A stretch of DNA of 64,000 bases from Cocos nucifera (taxonomy: Eukaryota; Streptophyta; Magnoliopsida; Arecales; Arecaceae). Made by a program: the position numbers and the translations under genes. Below are positions 1 through 15,399 of this stretch, piece by piece. The first letter of the stretch is position 1. Every line of letters starts with the position of its first letter. The stretch covers positions 985,923 through 1,049,922 of the forward strand of contig QRFJ01000381.1 of assembly GCA_006176705.1 (NCBI GenBank). Reading direction: 5' to 3'. The notes beneath the pieces are model-generated. The model had not been told where the DNA came from. It did no database searches and saw only the letters and a list, made by a program, of their open reading frames with translations.

Positions 1-1029
1 AGTCAGTTATTTACCTAATGTTTTGTGAAACCTCATCTTGCTTCTTGCCTTCTTGGTTGTGTATCATTCCAGTATCATGAATCATGCTCTTTAGTGTTCT
101 TTGTGAATTAACCTCTGTATTCCCTCCTGACTGAGGGTTAATCTCTGCTAATGGATTGACAAATCCACCCTGAAGACCAAACCGTTGCTTATCCCACTTG
201 TAAGGCCCCCTACCTTCCTTGTCAGCTAGGTTCTGCATTTCAGAAATGGATAACCTAGAGGAATATCTGCCTTCGGATCTTCTCCAAAATTTTGAGCTTA
301 GGAATTCAGCACCAGGTAATCTGCAGCATGTATTTACTCCAGGATCATTGTTTGATATCCTTCCAGAAGTAAGTGCTAAACCACGAGAAATCTCATCCAG
401 TGCCATCTCTAGGCCATGCACACGAGTCTCCAGAGATTGTATGCCATTTTGAGAGCTCCCAATGAACCTCTATGAAACCCAAAAATAAAAGTACAATGTG
501 AATATTTGCATTTACAATGCAAGGTCAAATTAGGCAGAAATTCATTTCATCAAAATTAAGGAATATGACAAAATTGGTGCAGACTCTTTTAGGCCTTAAG
601 AATATCAGAAGAAGAGGCAACGACAGCCAAGAAACCAAAAATTTCAGATAGAAGGCAAAAAAAAAAAAGGGGGGGATCAGGTTTGAAAAAAGAAATCATG
701 TCTGATTAAGAAAAATAAAGCAATGCTCCATTACCTACCGTACATACCATTTGTTGTGCTACCTGTTAGTCTCATTTTAGCTACAGTAGCTCAAATACTA
801 ATGAGGCATTTATAGTGAACTGAATTTAGCGACCAAACAAACAATCTGAAGGTGAAGGTCTCATCATTATGGTGATTGGCAAAAGAAGCAATCCTTTTCC
901 CAGATGTGATTTCTTGTTAATCAGCATGGAAAATGAAATGCTTGGTCCTGTCATAGATGAAACAATTTTCAGATTTGTTTCTCCATGTTGCCACCATACA
1001 AGATCCTAGACTCCCAAAAAAAGTTATTC

Positions 1030-1113
<84 letters not shown>

Positions 1114-4100
1114 CTTCAGAATATATCAGGAATTGGATCAAAATTCTCATCAGAATTCCAACATAACTCATTCTGCATTATATACTCAAAAATTTTGATC
1201 CAGTTTCGGATAACAATCTGCAGAAAGTTATCTTCTACTTGTACAGACAGGCTACAAGCTATGACAGCCATGGCATTTCATAGAAATTGGATTGAACAAT
1301 GAACATTCCTGGTGGAACTCACTTTGTTCCAGAAAAAGGATATTGTATTCTTGGAGTCACAAACAATAATATTATAATCAAACAGGAAAAGTTGTTTCAC
1401 ATCCTGATTTGGATAATTTGATTATATTAGAATTAATTAGAAGATATTCGCCCAAATCATAGCAGAATAATGGTAACTCTTTAGGGAGATGTTATCTGGT
1501 AATTCTCTTACTGAATCCTTGTGGACTAAATGAAACTTTATACCAGGAGGTGTTACATCCTGTGTATCATCTATCCTCTGACTAGACATCGATGTTTGTT
1601 TTGTGTTTCCTGGAATCCTCTCCAAAAAGTAGATCTTTCCCATCAGTATGCTAACTCTTATAGCCAGGTACTAAATATCTGCTACAAGCTGACAAGCATA
1701 CTATATATGCAAGAATATCTTATCCAATCCAATAGAACTAGATCTATACTGTCAGTGCAAACTTTCTTGTGCTGCTTTTTTTGTCCCCAACATTCCAAAT
1801 GTAGCCATTAGCTAACCAGCATGTCACTCCCTATTGTCCAAGAAAAGTTCTCCAAATTTTTTAACAGACTTCCTATAAGCATGTTGCTGGATTAAACTTT
1901 AAGAGAACATCCCAAAGCACAGCCTTCAAAAAAAAAATATAATGATGTGCTAGAAATTTCAATACTCAAAAAATTATTTAACTGCTAATTTATTTCTCAA
2001 GAACTAGTATACATAAATTATAGGGTTTCTTGTGTACATACCCTCCTAAATATTAATATTCTCATGAATATCCTTCCAAAATTGATATTTGAATGTATAT
2101 CCTCATTAAATACTTATTTTGCATGTATGCCCTACTTTTTCCTTTCTTTGCCTATGTACTCACACTATCTAATGCTGTTAAAAAATTTAGCAGTTTAAAA
2201 ATTTGATATGACTGAAATACCCTTAAGGTTAAACATACAAAAAGAAATATTTATAAGGGCATACATGCAAATCATAATTTCATAAATGTATTCATGTAAT
2301 TTTATATATTTAAAAGGGTATATATGCAAAAAAAATAATTTTATTTTTATTTATTTTAACTTGTTTTAACACTCAAATTAGTCTAGTAGTTACCAGCTTC
2401 AGACGTAAAAATGAAATTTCATAATTAAATTAATTTTTAATTTAAATAAAAATGATTTTGGCTAATAACATCAGCTAAATTGTTATGTGAAAGGTATTTG
2501 TGCAAAAATAATATTTTGTAAGGGTATGCATGCGAATATTAAATTTAGGGGGGTATTCACAAAAATTCCAATATTTAGAAGGGTATGTATGCAAAAAACC
2601 CAAAAATATACTACATATTAAGCCATGATTACAAGGTTAAATCATGAAGAAAACTGCTTTCTAAGCACATTGTATACATAAAGTTCTGAACTTATATGAA
2701 TCCTAAGTCAAGACCACCTGTGTCTTAGAACTACATTCCGGGTCCTTTATGCGTGTAAGTTTCATAAGTTTATTTTAGTAATCTAGTATTTAGAAGCAAT
2801 AAAGGGAAAAAAGTAAGTTTGGATTCTCTAAGATCTGGTCCACAAGATTCTTGGTTTCTTCAAAGTTAACAGGCAATAATATGAATATTGTAGAAACTAG
2901 CCTCTTCAATTTCAAAAACCATGGTCGATAAACAGGATCAGCTGAAATGTGTCTCATACCAATCGAAATCAACATATGAACTCTCAACCGTGCAGACACA
3001 AAATTCTGTACAACCCAAGTGCTTTCAGCAGCAAACCCAAGGTATGGCTACAAACTTGGTTTGGATAGTGTAATATGGAATAAGATGCTTATGAAGAAGT
3101 CAATGCTGGAAGGTTCCATAGAACCTCAAAACTATCTAGCTGCATATAAATCAGGAAAGCATGGACTTGGTACTGTGTTACCAATTCATATCCATCAAAA
3201 CATTTGTACGAAAAATATGTAATAACTATAATTTTACTATATTTTCGATGATACACGAGAACTCTCGAAAAAAAGAAAAAAAAATCTAAAGTTGTTGTCG
3301 GCATATAAAGAGAAGTTACCTGGAGAAGGTCTAACAGACTGGACTGTTGGCTCTCAATCTGAACCAACTGCATGCGAATCAGAGACAAGTCACTATCCTT
3401 GTGTGCTGGATTAAGATCATAGGTAGTATTGTCAGCTCCTGCAGTTGATTTGATACTCCCAGCATCTTGAAATGGAACCACGCGCGATGCAGACTTCAAC
3501 CCAGCCAACTTGCTTCCCTTATCCTCGCAGTTCTTTTCAAAAAGCACCCTTCTTGCTTCTAACCTGGATCTCACATTGCCCTCTATTCCTCCTTGTTCCT
3601 GACCTTTCATAATTGTATCTTCACTCACAACTTTAACCGAAGGAGTGTTGGGAATAGCAATTTCAACTCTCCAATCAGAGTTCTGCTTACTGTTGGTTTT
3701 ACGGAACAATGGAGGGGACAATTTCTTGTTCCTAATCGGAGGAGTTCTCTTTCTAGTTGTAGGAATGGGTGAGGCAGCAGGTGGAGGTGATCTGCTGGAT
3801 GAGAATCTGCTCTTCCTTGCGATAAAAGAAGCAGATTGCACAGAACTAGAACTTACTGAAGCAGTTGGGTATCTCCCATCACTTGCACTTTCTGTCCCAT
3901 CCAAAATCACAAGCAGAGAAGAAATATTCAGAAATCCCCTTATCAGATATCAGAAATTCATTTATTCATGTAATTAGTTGAGTCCATGCATTCATTTCAT
4001 CTAGAATATTTACATATCAATTGCAGTTAAAATATCTCGATATTATTATAGTAACAGAACCAGCTACTATTTTGAAAGTTCATAGAAATTAAGAGTCAAA

Positions 4101-5317
4101 ATTGCGAATCAGTACATTAATTGATCCAGAATAAATACATATAAAATGTAACAAAATTTTTCAAAAACTATCATTGTCAGGGATGCGGGTAATCTTCAAT
4201 TGCGCCTCCTGGATGAGATGGGAACAGATTGAAAGAGAAAGAGAAGTAAAATTTTGAAAAAAAGAAGACTAATTCATTACCTCCGGGAGAAGGGTTGGAC
4301 TGCGACGGGGATGCTGGCAGGGCATTGGAATCACCATCAGGAGCTGCTGGAATATCCTTCCACAGCTCCAGCATCCGATTCATAGAATCACGAACGATCT
4401 TCACCTGCATTGTGGAAATTAGAACAGACGCGGAAGAACGCTGTCAGATCTACAGATCCAATTTAAACTTGGATAAGATGGCGAGATCTTGGAGCAGAGA
4501 CGACCTTATCGAACCTCCGGTTCTCGAAGGACGAGAGGCAAGACGCCTTGAATCCAGCTAGCCGATCCTTCTCGGAGACCGCGAGGAGGGAGAGAGCCTC
4601 GGCGGCGGCCTTCCGGGCGGCCCAGTCCTCGCTGGTGAGGAATTCAGCGAGGCAGGGGACGAGGAGGCCTAGGAGAGCCGGGGTGCAGGCCCCGCCGGCG
4701 CCAGCGACGCTACCGAGGAGGGAGATCAGGGCAGGCTTGGCCTTGAAGGCGTTGCTCCGGAGGAGCTTCACGAGGCGCGGGAGCAGGCGCTGGAGGTGGT
4801 GGACGAGATCCGGGGCGGCGGGGGCGGCCGCGTCGACGGCGGCAGCGAGGCAGAGGGCGGAGGCGATCTGGGCGCAGTGGTCCTGCTCGTGGAGGAGAGC
4901 GTCACCGAGGGGGCGGAGGAGGACGGGAGCGACGGCGGCAGGGTGGGTGGCGGCCATGGAGCGGACTGCGTCGACGCAGGCGGCGCGGACAGAGGAGTCC
5001 GGGTCGCGGATGCGGCGAAGGGCGGCGGCGAGCATGCGGGGGAGGTGCGGCGCGAGAGACGACGCCGGGTGAGAATTAGAAAGAAGCGAGATCAGGCGGA
5101 GCGAGTGGCGACGGAGCGGGGTCTTGTCGGTGGGGCGGGTGTCGGCAATGGCAGATAGAAAAGGCGAGAAAGAATCCGGCGTTAGCGACTTGGCAATGGA
5201 CTCGAGCTCGGAGGCGGCCATGGCCTCGGTGTCGCGGTCGGACAGCTTGGTGAGGCACCGGTTCACCCGCTGCCTCATGCCGTCGCCGCTGCCGCTGGGT
5301 TGTGGTTTGGACGCCAT
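1..5317 (-). CDS. TORTIFOLIA1/SPIRAL2-like microtubule-associated protein, 5' part (3' end outside window)
   Basis: The family is plant-specific; its N-terminal HEAT (TOG-like) repeats bind cortical microtubules and control directional cell growth. Four exons with GT-AG borders join in frame: 5317-4505, 4404-4281, 3891-3320 and 469-15, about 654 residues so far. Exon 1 (271 codons) is GC-rich and holds the helical HEAT array (residues about 15-265), ending in the family signature SSFENRRFDK. Exon 2 continues VKIVRDSMNRMLELWKDIP. Exon 3 encodes a basic Ser/Pro-rich linker and ends with QLVQIESQQSSLLDLLQ, which runs with the start of exon 4 (SLETRVHGLEMALDEIS) into a likely coiled coil near residues 485-535. 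Exon 4 carries the family motif CCRLPGAEFLSSKFWRRSEG. A donor (AG then GTAAAT) at 14-13 shows that the gene continues leftward. The ATG at 5317-5315 starts MASKPQ; an in-frame GTG lies 27 bases upstream but is an unlikely start. Family assignment is confident; the exact paralogue is not named. Confidence 0.9.
1033..1110. repeat. (AT)n-(GA)n compound microsatellite in intron 3 of the TOR1-like gene
   Basis: An uninterrupted AT run (1033-1078) passes directly into a GA run (1079-1110). It lies within the intron between exons 4 and 3. It opens a spurious small reading frame of Ile/Tyr and Arg/Glu repeats that is not a gene. Confidence 0.97.
2023..2601. mobile_element. MITE-like foldback element in an intron
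   Basis: The left end reads GGGTTTCTTGTGTACATACC and the reverse complement of the right end reads GGGTTTTTTGCATACATACC. Both continue with CCTyCTAAATATT, a terminal inverted repeat of about 32 bp. The interior is AT-rich, repeats 'gggtatacatgcaaa'-type motifs in both orientations, and has no coding capacity. It sits in the 2.85-kb intron of the TOR1-like gene. The target duplication is unclear (possibly TA), so the superfamily is not assigned. Confidence 0.7.
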
Positions 5318-8300
5318 GAGGAGTGAGTGAACGACCGACTCCACTTCTTGGAGTAGGGAAAAGGAAAAAACTAGAAAGCAAGAGCTTTCTTTCTTTTTTT
5401 TTTCCCCCTGTTATCCTTCTTGTTTTGTTGTCTATTGATGCATTGGTGCCACCTGGTTCACTTCACCTTGTTGTCATTAATGAACGTAGTACATTGAGAA
5501 CATGATGACGACGACGGTGGGAGTGGAAGAGGCGAAGAGGTAGAAGGGAAAGGCATATGGACAAGAGGCATTCGCGGCGCCGTTGGAGGGGGTGGTGCCG
5601 GGGCGGTGTAAGTGGAGAGTACTGCTTTAACTACTAAATAGGTAGGTTATTAGTGGGTGGTGGTTAGGAATTGGGAGAATGGGGAAAGGAAGCTTTATTG
5701 GATGGAGGGATGGAGGGATGGAGGCGTACCGTCTCTTGACCTAGCTCTAGCAGCTACGTAACGTTGTAGCTTCAAGTTTGGAAAGGAGTGATGAGAAATT
5801 GACGGTTCCTCTGAATACCATGCTGCTATATATTCTGTTTTTAAACTTTTATCTTTACATAAAAATAGAGCACATGGAACGGCATGTGAGGATAAAGTTA
5901 GATCTAATAGACAAAGGGAGTGGATAATGAATTACCAAAAAAAAAAAAAAGGAGTTGATGGTGCATTTAAGTGAAATAAAGTTTGCTCAAAAACTATTTA
6001 TTATTAGTTTCTACGATGGGCAGTCCCATGCGACATGCCAAATTGGAAATGTTTGATCAAATACGTGCACATGGACAATCCTTCGAAACATATTGGATTA
6101 GAAAAAACTCGTGCAAGATATAACTCAGAGTCAAGGAATTTTGTTTTCATAATGCAGTGATACTAAATTTAATGACGGTTATGCAGTCGGAATAATATTT
6201 ACAGCATAATTATAGCGGATAAAAAAAAAAATAGAAAATTGCAATAGTAATCCTACGGGGAAGACATGTGTCGCGTCAATCTCTACCTTTGAAAAAGAGG
6301 CATCCTTTCGCCAGGTGGTCAATGGTCCCTCCTACCAGCGGTGTATGGCATCCGTATTCATCCACAGCTACAGTCCCCTTCATTTTTGATAATCAACAGC
6401 TACATTGTTGTTCAACGAGTTACTCATACTGGTAGTTGAAGGAATCAAGGATAAATAAGTTTCCGGAGATAGACCTGGGCCCTGTAACGTTTTCGTTTTG
6501 AGACGCGGCTTCAACGACGGTTGGTAAGCTGCCCGTGGGCTGAAAGAAACGGCCCCAGATTCACGGGACCGTGGGGTCGTTGGTCTTCCCGGGTCCTGAG
6601 GGGCTGCCAGCCAGTGCATCGGTCCCACATCTTGCTCATAAGCTCGCCCCTCAAGCCCTATATACCTAGTTTCTACTTTCCAGAGGCCCCCAGTTAATCC
6701 CTTCACAAAGTCTTGGTTTAAGTTCCCCTGTCAACATTTCTAAGACAGCAGGACAGTGGAGGAGCCTCCCTATTTTATTTAGCGTAGTATTTAGGTGTGG
6801 ATAAATGCTAGCTTGTTATATAACAAAAAATGTCCTCCATCCTGAAACCATATGACAGATTCCACCGAGCAGAAAGCGTGACTCCATTCAATGTCATTAA
6901 GGGCTATAGATGAGGTATCCTATGGCTTTATTTCATTCTGTTCCCCCTCAGACACTTGGCAAACCAAAAAAAGGCTGACTTGTCCATGAGATGGATGAGC
7001 TGTTGTCTCCTCCAAACCTAGAGGGCAATCATTTCTAGCTCTCATCTTGGCTGGTGGAAATTGATGACTCTAGAGTGATTGGGAGGGGACCAGGATCTGT
7101 GTCACAAACATAGTAAATTTCTGACAAGTAAGCAGGGAGTCACATGAATGGTCATCAAAAAAGGTTTTACGAAGTCATCCACAAGGTATGCTTGGGCATG
7201 CATGACTTTAAATCAATGCCATAACAGATCCGTTGGACATCGTTCGGCAGTTTAATACCCAGTGTTCGCAGTGTTCCACATATGGTTGGGATCATCATGA
7301 TATGCATGAGCAATATACATAACATCGAGTACCAAAGATTGGAATGGAGCTTTAGAATATAAGTCAAGGCAATAGCTACATGCATTCTCATACATTATCG
7401 AGAAAATGATAGAAGTTTAAGATGATCAAGAGGACTATGCCTAGAAATGATGTATGGGTCGGCCTAGATCGTACTACACCTCTGGAGAAGCCAAATTGGA
7501 GCTCTAGACTTGATCCGATTTAATCCCATCTGGATGTAGCCAACATTAATGTGTTGGGATTTATTTCTATTTATTTATTTTAATCTGTATTTTGAGTTTA
7601 AGATAAAAGCTGCCGATGAGGTGATGTGATATACTTTGCGGTAGTTACGATAAAGGATAATTTCTATGCAATCATATTGGAGATAACACCTATATTAATA
7701 TCTGTATGGACCTGGTCCCAACTTATTTGAGAGTTGTGAAATTCTCTTCATCAAAATTACTCAGAGTTAAAAGTCTGGAAAACTAAAATGGTACTTTTGA
7801 ATGGCCAAAAATAAATCTAGTTCTTCGTCACATATCGCAGCAGGGCTAACGTCAAATATGACTTCATATAAGTGATCCTATCGCCCTATATAATTTAATA
7901 CAAGCTACCTGTTTTACAAGAGTTATTTTGAGAATAAAAGACTTTGTTAAGTCGATCAATAGGAACCCCTTCTTATGAGACCTTTTTCATTATTTTTAAG
8001 CTATGCGGTCCTTTGTTGTTTAATTTTCTCTTTTTATTCTAACCTCTCTTTCTTGAGAATTAAGAACCGAGAGATCTTCATTATTTCGGTAGGTGGTTGA
8101 CCTTAAGACAGACCAAGTTTTTAATCGTTTTCAGATGTAGGAAGGCTAGAAAAATTTGGAATAACTGAGATATCCATATTCATCATTAATTGAAATTTTA
8201 AGATATTGAATTTAATAAATCAGTAATTAATAAACGTGTTTCATATTGTAAAAGTTTGATATAAAATATCTTGGCCAATGTAGCGAAATTGCATTCTCCA

Positions 8301-10000
8301 TTATTTTTGGGATGTATTATTCATATCAGTCATAATAATAGGATTATGATTTTAGACATGCTGTATCCGTAAGCACTTGACATTGAAAAGAATAAAAATG
8401 TCAGCCAACACAGGCCAGGATGAAAACCTTGCTCTGTCTATCAGGCCCCTTCTTTTAATTTTATTGGCTGGAATGCCAACTAGACTTCTCTGAGCCGGTT
8501 CCTTTAGTAAGAAATTTAAATAGAGAGCACCTACATTGCTTTTTGGATCCACTAATTAATCTCCTCTTGCTAGGTTGAACTAAAGTGCAACAACATAAAG
8601 ATTGCCCCCTCCTTGACTATCCAATGATCTATCTCAGTGACAAACTACAAGAAGCATGAATGTTAACTGGTTCAGAGTTCAGGGTTCAAGTACGCACTTC
8701 ACCACTATTAAGAATGTCTAAAACTTCTGAAAAAAATGACAAGCTTCAAGAAGCATGCTGCCCTTGAAACTCTTGTGTACGCAAAAAGGAATCCAACTCC
8801 AACCCATTAATAAAAAATATGAGTACCCCAATGATGATATGGTATGGTGTTCGACCTCTTTCAAGTCATGTGAGGGATGTAGGTAACAACTGCGACAGCC
8901 TACCCACAGTTCAGTATGACATTGCTAATAGTGAAATATGCTGGCTTTGGTCAGCAACAAATATATATATTCTCAACACTCCTGACCAAATTCGAAAGAG
9001 TGAGAACTTTCATAGAATTCTTATATGAATTCATAACTCGCATAATGCCTGTTCTAGTAACTAGATAATAGTCGATTATTACGACCAGTAAGATAGACTA
9101 TTAGGAAATAGGAGAGTATAACTAGTAAATTTCCAAGGTTGCTTATGGAATATTGGCTGATTTATGTGTAAGTGGGGACCTGAATTGTTTTTTTTTTTTT
9201 TTTTTTAGTTAACCCGAGTTGCATTTCAGTGATGAAAAAAATGCAAAGAAAAAAGGGAGTGAAGTTTTCAGAGGTGAAGGTGCTTCAAGGAACGTGGCAT
9301 GGGAGGGGATTAAACGACTCCAAAATAACCCATTTCTACAGTCACTGGCACGCAGGGGCCTTGTTTGGCGTTGTTATCCCCCGTGGCATGCTAACTGTTT
9401 CGGCCCTTACCGTGCCATTGTCTTCTAATGGTGCATTATGCCTGATTGGTAACTAAATGGGATGTACAATACGTCTGCGGACCCACTAGAAGTTGTCGTT
9501 TCCCCGGTGGACCTGTCAACGGGGCGTATCTGCATTGTTCCATAAAGGGACTTCAGAGGTGGACCGGGATAAAAAAAGAAAAAAAATGTTGCTTAGAAAC
9601 AAAGTCTCTCCAATCTCTTTTTGATTTGACAATAATTCTTAATGGCTAACTTTCCCATTTCAAGGATAAAAATTAGGAAAGAACACACTATCGCCTAGTG
9701 TTTGTCACCGTGTATACGGAGATCATCGTGCTGGCCAAAGTAGTTACTAGTGGCATCACAATTCCGCAATCAAACAAAAGAAATGCCACGCGCCCAACCT
9801 GACTGATTCAAGCAACGCTCAATGACACCTCCTGTGACAACCACCAAATTGACATCGAGTGGGCCTCATGTCTTACCATATGGCTTCATGTTTGCATGAA
9901 CCAATCACAAAAATTACAAACTATACGGATTCCTACAGCTTGGATATATAGTAATTTCTTTTTTCTTTTTCTGTCTGCAACTGATGCACTTACAAACTCA
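5318..10000. other. Intergenic, upstream of the TOR1-like gene; no gene recognised
   Basis: The TOR1-like promoter and 5'UTR should lie in the first few hundred bases (5318 upward, minus strand), including a pyrimidine/purine-biased stretch around 5370-5410. No TATA box can be placed with confidence. The remainder is AT-rich sequence with short open frames that show no family signature and no splice-compatible partners. Confidence 0.6.
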
Positions 10001-10011
10001 GCTGGATCAAG

Positions 10012-10122
10012 TATAAATACAACCAGCACAATCAGAATTAATATAGTTTTGCTCTAAGCTCCAGAGAGTATATGTCAAAAGAATGCAGTTAGATCGGAGC
10101 CCATTGTCCTCTCTATAAATAC
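10012..10122 (+). promoter_or_regulatory. Two TATA boxes about 100 bp apart without an obvious downstream gene
   Basis: TATAAATAC occurs at 10012-10020 and again at 10114-10122, both on the plus strand in contexts resembling plant core promoters. No recognisable coding exon follows in the next 2 kb. It could mark a non-coding transcript, a pseudogene promoter or chance. This is a suggestion from sequence only. Confidence 0.3.
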
Positions 10123-12442
<2,320 letters not shown>

Positions 12443-12928
12443 TTTAAAAATTAAAAGTCACCCTTCGGCAGATCATGCATCACTTCACAAGGCAATTCAA
12501 CAATTCAACCACCAAAACAGAGGAAGAAAGCATTACTTGTAGGTTGCAAGGAACTATTATGTTCACGAAGAAGAATACCGAGCCTTTCAGAGGTCTGTTG
12601 ATGAGGACCGAGGAGCCTCATTTTAAAGTTGTGGTTCGCAAACGACTTTATTTGTGCAAGTCACGCGGTCCCGATCGGATGGGGACCTGCTTCCTAGTTC
12701 AAAGAAAATACCTGTGGATGTGCTGCATCCGCCGTCAGCGTCATCATATCTAGTGATGACAGATGTCGAGATCCTTTCCAGAAAGGGTGGTACCAGCAAG
12801 GATGTGCATTGGACATTTGTCCATTTGCTTGTCCCTCTCTCCATCACGGTTAAATTTAACGTCGGTAGGAAGAATCTCAAATAGTATTCAAAGCTCGAGC
12901 CAACCGTATTAAATGGTTGAAGCAGCAG

Positions 12929-12929
12929 C

Positions 12930-12991
<62 letters not shown>
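12929..12991. repeat. (AAT)n microsatellite
   Basis: About 21 consecutive AAT/ATA units follow a short CAG run (agcagcagca). It is intergenic. Confidence 0.97.
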
Positions 12992-12993
<2 letters not shown>

Positions 12994-13429
12994 TATAAGT
13001 AAGATTTTAGATAAGGATATTCACTCTTTTCTTTTCTTTTCATTATTGCGGTCAATGTCCTTGTTCAATTGCTTAAAAAGCCCATATATTAGAGTTAATT
13101 GAAGAAATTTATGGTCTTAAGAAGTTTCGGAGCATTTTGAGCTTACAGTTCATAGATATTATATTTTTATTTTATGCTGAGAAACAGAAAAGCATATTGT
13201 CGGCCACTTCTGGACGAAAAATTAACTCCCATGAGAGCTCCATATGTTGCTTAAATATGAATGATAGATAGGCTTCAATATTTGCATCTTGATTGAACTA
13301 CAAGTAGGAGGATTTTTCATTCATTTATCTGAACTTGATTTTACATTTCAAGAAGCTTCCTAAGCAATGTTGGTTACCATTGATTGAAAAGGTGAGTGTC
13401 TTTTTATCAATACACCAATCCAACTCAGG

Positions 13430-13947
13430 TAGTGGTAAAAATAAAATTTACTAATTTTTATTCAATAGAAAGATAAATCCTCGAAGGCTAATACAACAAA
13501 GATCCAACAAGGTCCAAAATAATTTTTATTCAAATACAGCTAAGAAAATAACACCTAAATCCTATATGCTTCTCACTAATTAGTCCAAAGCCCTATAGGA
13601 TCTTTTGGATCTAAAAAAAAAAAAAAAAAATGGAGTGAGCTTTATTTGCTCAATAAGTTATCGATATTTCTAAGGAATCAAGCATAATTAAATTTTTTTT
13701 TCAAATATAATAATAATAGATGTATGAACCAATATAATTTTAATTTTCAAGACAAGCCATGCGTAAAATAAGATTTAAAATCTTCTATTAATCTTCGATG
13801 ACTGCGGCCATAATCAGTTCCATGACAATGTCTAGAAGAGACTACACCTTGAAAATAAAATAGCTGATCCATCGACGTATACCAATGATCAACCCCATTG
13901 GTTAGGCTCAGAAGGAAACTAGCTTTGATTCACATGACCACGATTAT
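13430..13947. repeat. Dispersed repeat, copy A, left part (interrupted by CACTA-1)
   Basis: This stretch is collinear with 27780-28286. Shared landmarks include a block containing 'ttctcactaattagtcc', 'tagatctaaaaaa', 'gatatcaagcataaatt'-like text, and 'gattcacatgaccacgatta' at the right edge. It ends exactly at the CACTA-1 target site and resumes at 19051. The family was not recognised; it could be part of an LTR or LARD-type element. Confidence 0.7.
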
Positions 13948-14199
13948 CACTACTATAAAAAGAAACTGCGATAGCACATACTATAGCAGCGGTTTTCAAA
14001 ACCACTGCAATAATCTACAGCAGCAGTTACAAAGAACCGCTGCTATAGATCCGATCTATGGCAGCGATTACAACAAATCGTTGCCATAGTCCAACCTATG
14101 GCAGCATTTTTTGTAATCGTTGTCATAGGTCGGACCTATAGCAGCGGTTTTTTGTAACCGCTGTCACACGTCGAACTATGACAGCGGTTATTTATAACC

Positions 14200-15190
14200 G
14201 CTGTAATATATTTTTTTATATTTTTTTTAAAAATAATACATAATTTTAAAATTTAATGTCTATTTTCATCGTTCATTATCTAAATAATTATCATTAAAGT
14301 ATCATCATAAAAGATCATCTCGATCTGATGGTCCTAACTTCATCGACGATCACGAACGACGATGCAATAATCTGATAGATGAAGACCTCCGATAGGTCCG
14401 AAAATCTGCAACGATAATTTTAATTATGTTTGTAGCATACTATCAAAGTTTTACTTCAATCGAATATTGTTATCTTGGTCAATTTAGTGTAGGTTAATTT
14501 CGACTGTTGAATAATAAATGAGTGATCAAAGGATCAGACGGTATCCTATTATGAAATAATTTTTTTTATAAATGATCTTGGCTACTACTTTAATTATATT
14601 TTATGATGATGATTATAAAATTCAACTCGTAAGACTAAGAACGATCTAAAACTATACATCGCCTAATAATCATTCTTAAACTCCGTTGATTAACGTGAAC
14701 AGCTCATAATCGAACGTGAACAGTTCATACGAAAATGATTTAAATTTTATTATCATCACCATATAAAATGATTAAAATTATAACAAAGATCATTTGACTA
14801 AAAAATTATCTCATAATCGAACATCGTTTAGCCTTTTGATCGCTTATTTCTAATTTAACGGTCAAAATCATTTCATACTAAATTAACTATGATAACGATA
14901 TCCGATTGAAGAAAAACTTTGATAGTATGCTACAAATATCATCAAGATCATTGTTGCAGATTTTTGGATCGATCGAAGATCTCCATCTATCAGTCATCGC
15001 ATCATCATTCATAATCGTCAAAATCAAATTTTTTGATCGATAAAGCTAGGGCCATCGGATTAAGGTGATCTTTTGTGATGACACTCTAATGATAATTATT
15101 TAGATAATGAATGGTGAAGATGAGCATTAAATTTTAAAATTATATAATATTTAAAAAAAAATTTAAAAAAATTATTTTCAACCTATGGCA
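14200..15190. repeat. Internal ~1-kb inverted repeat (hairpin) of CACTA-1
   Basis: The left arm (about 14200-14630) is matched in reverse complement by the right arm (about 14735-15190), around a loop of roughly 100 bases. Clear anchors are 'tagcatactatcaaagtttt' against its inverted partner near 14915-14935, 'tctgcaacgat' against 'attgttgcaga', and 'ttatctaaataattatcatt' against 'aatgataattatttagataa'. Arms look about 80% identical by eye. Transcription through it would give a long imperfect double-stranded RNA. Confidence 0.88.
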
Positions 15191-15399
15191 GCGGTTACTA
15201 AAAATCGCTGTTATAGATCTATACCACTGTCATAGATCTATTGCAGCAATTTACTGTAACTGCTGCCATAGATCTATGGCAGCGATTCAAAAATCACTGT
15301 CGTAGGTTAGGTTAAAAACTTTTAATTTTTCTTCTCTCCCGTGCGCGCTCTCTCTCTCCCCTCCTCTCCATCGTCGGTGAGACTCCATCCATCCCGACC

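Noticed and set aside
957..1166. Open frame with (IY)n and (ER)n
   Set aside because: Translation of an AT/GA microsatellite in an intron.
4548..5158. Long Arg/Ala- and Gly-rich open frames on the plus strand
   Set aside because: They are antisense shadows of the GC-rich exon 1 of the TOR1-like gene, which has clear HEAT-repeat sequence and consistent splicing.
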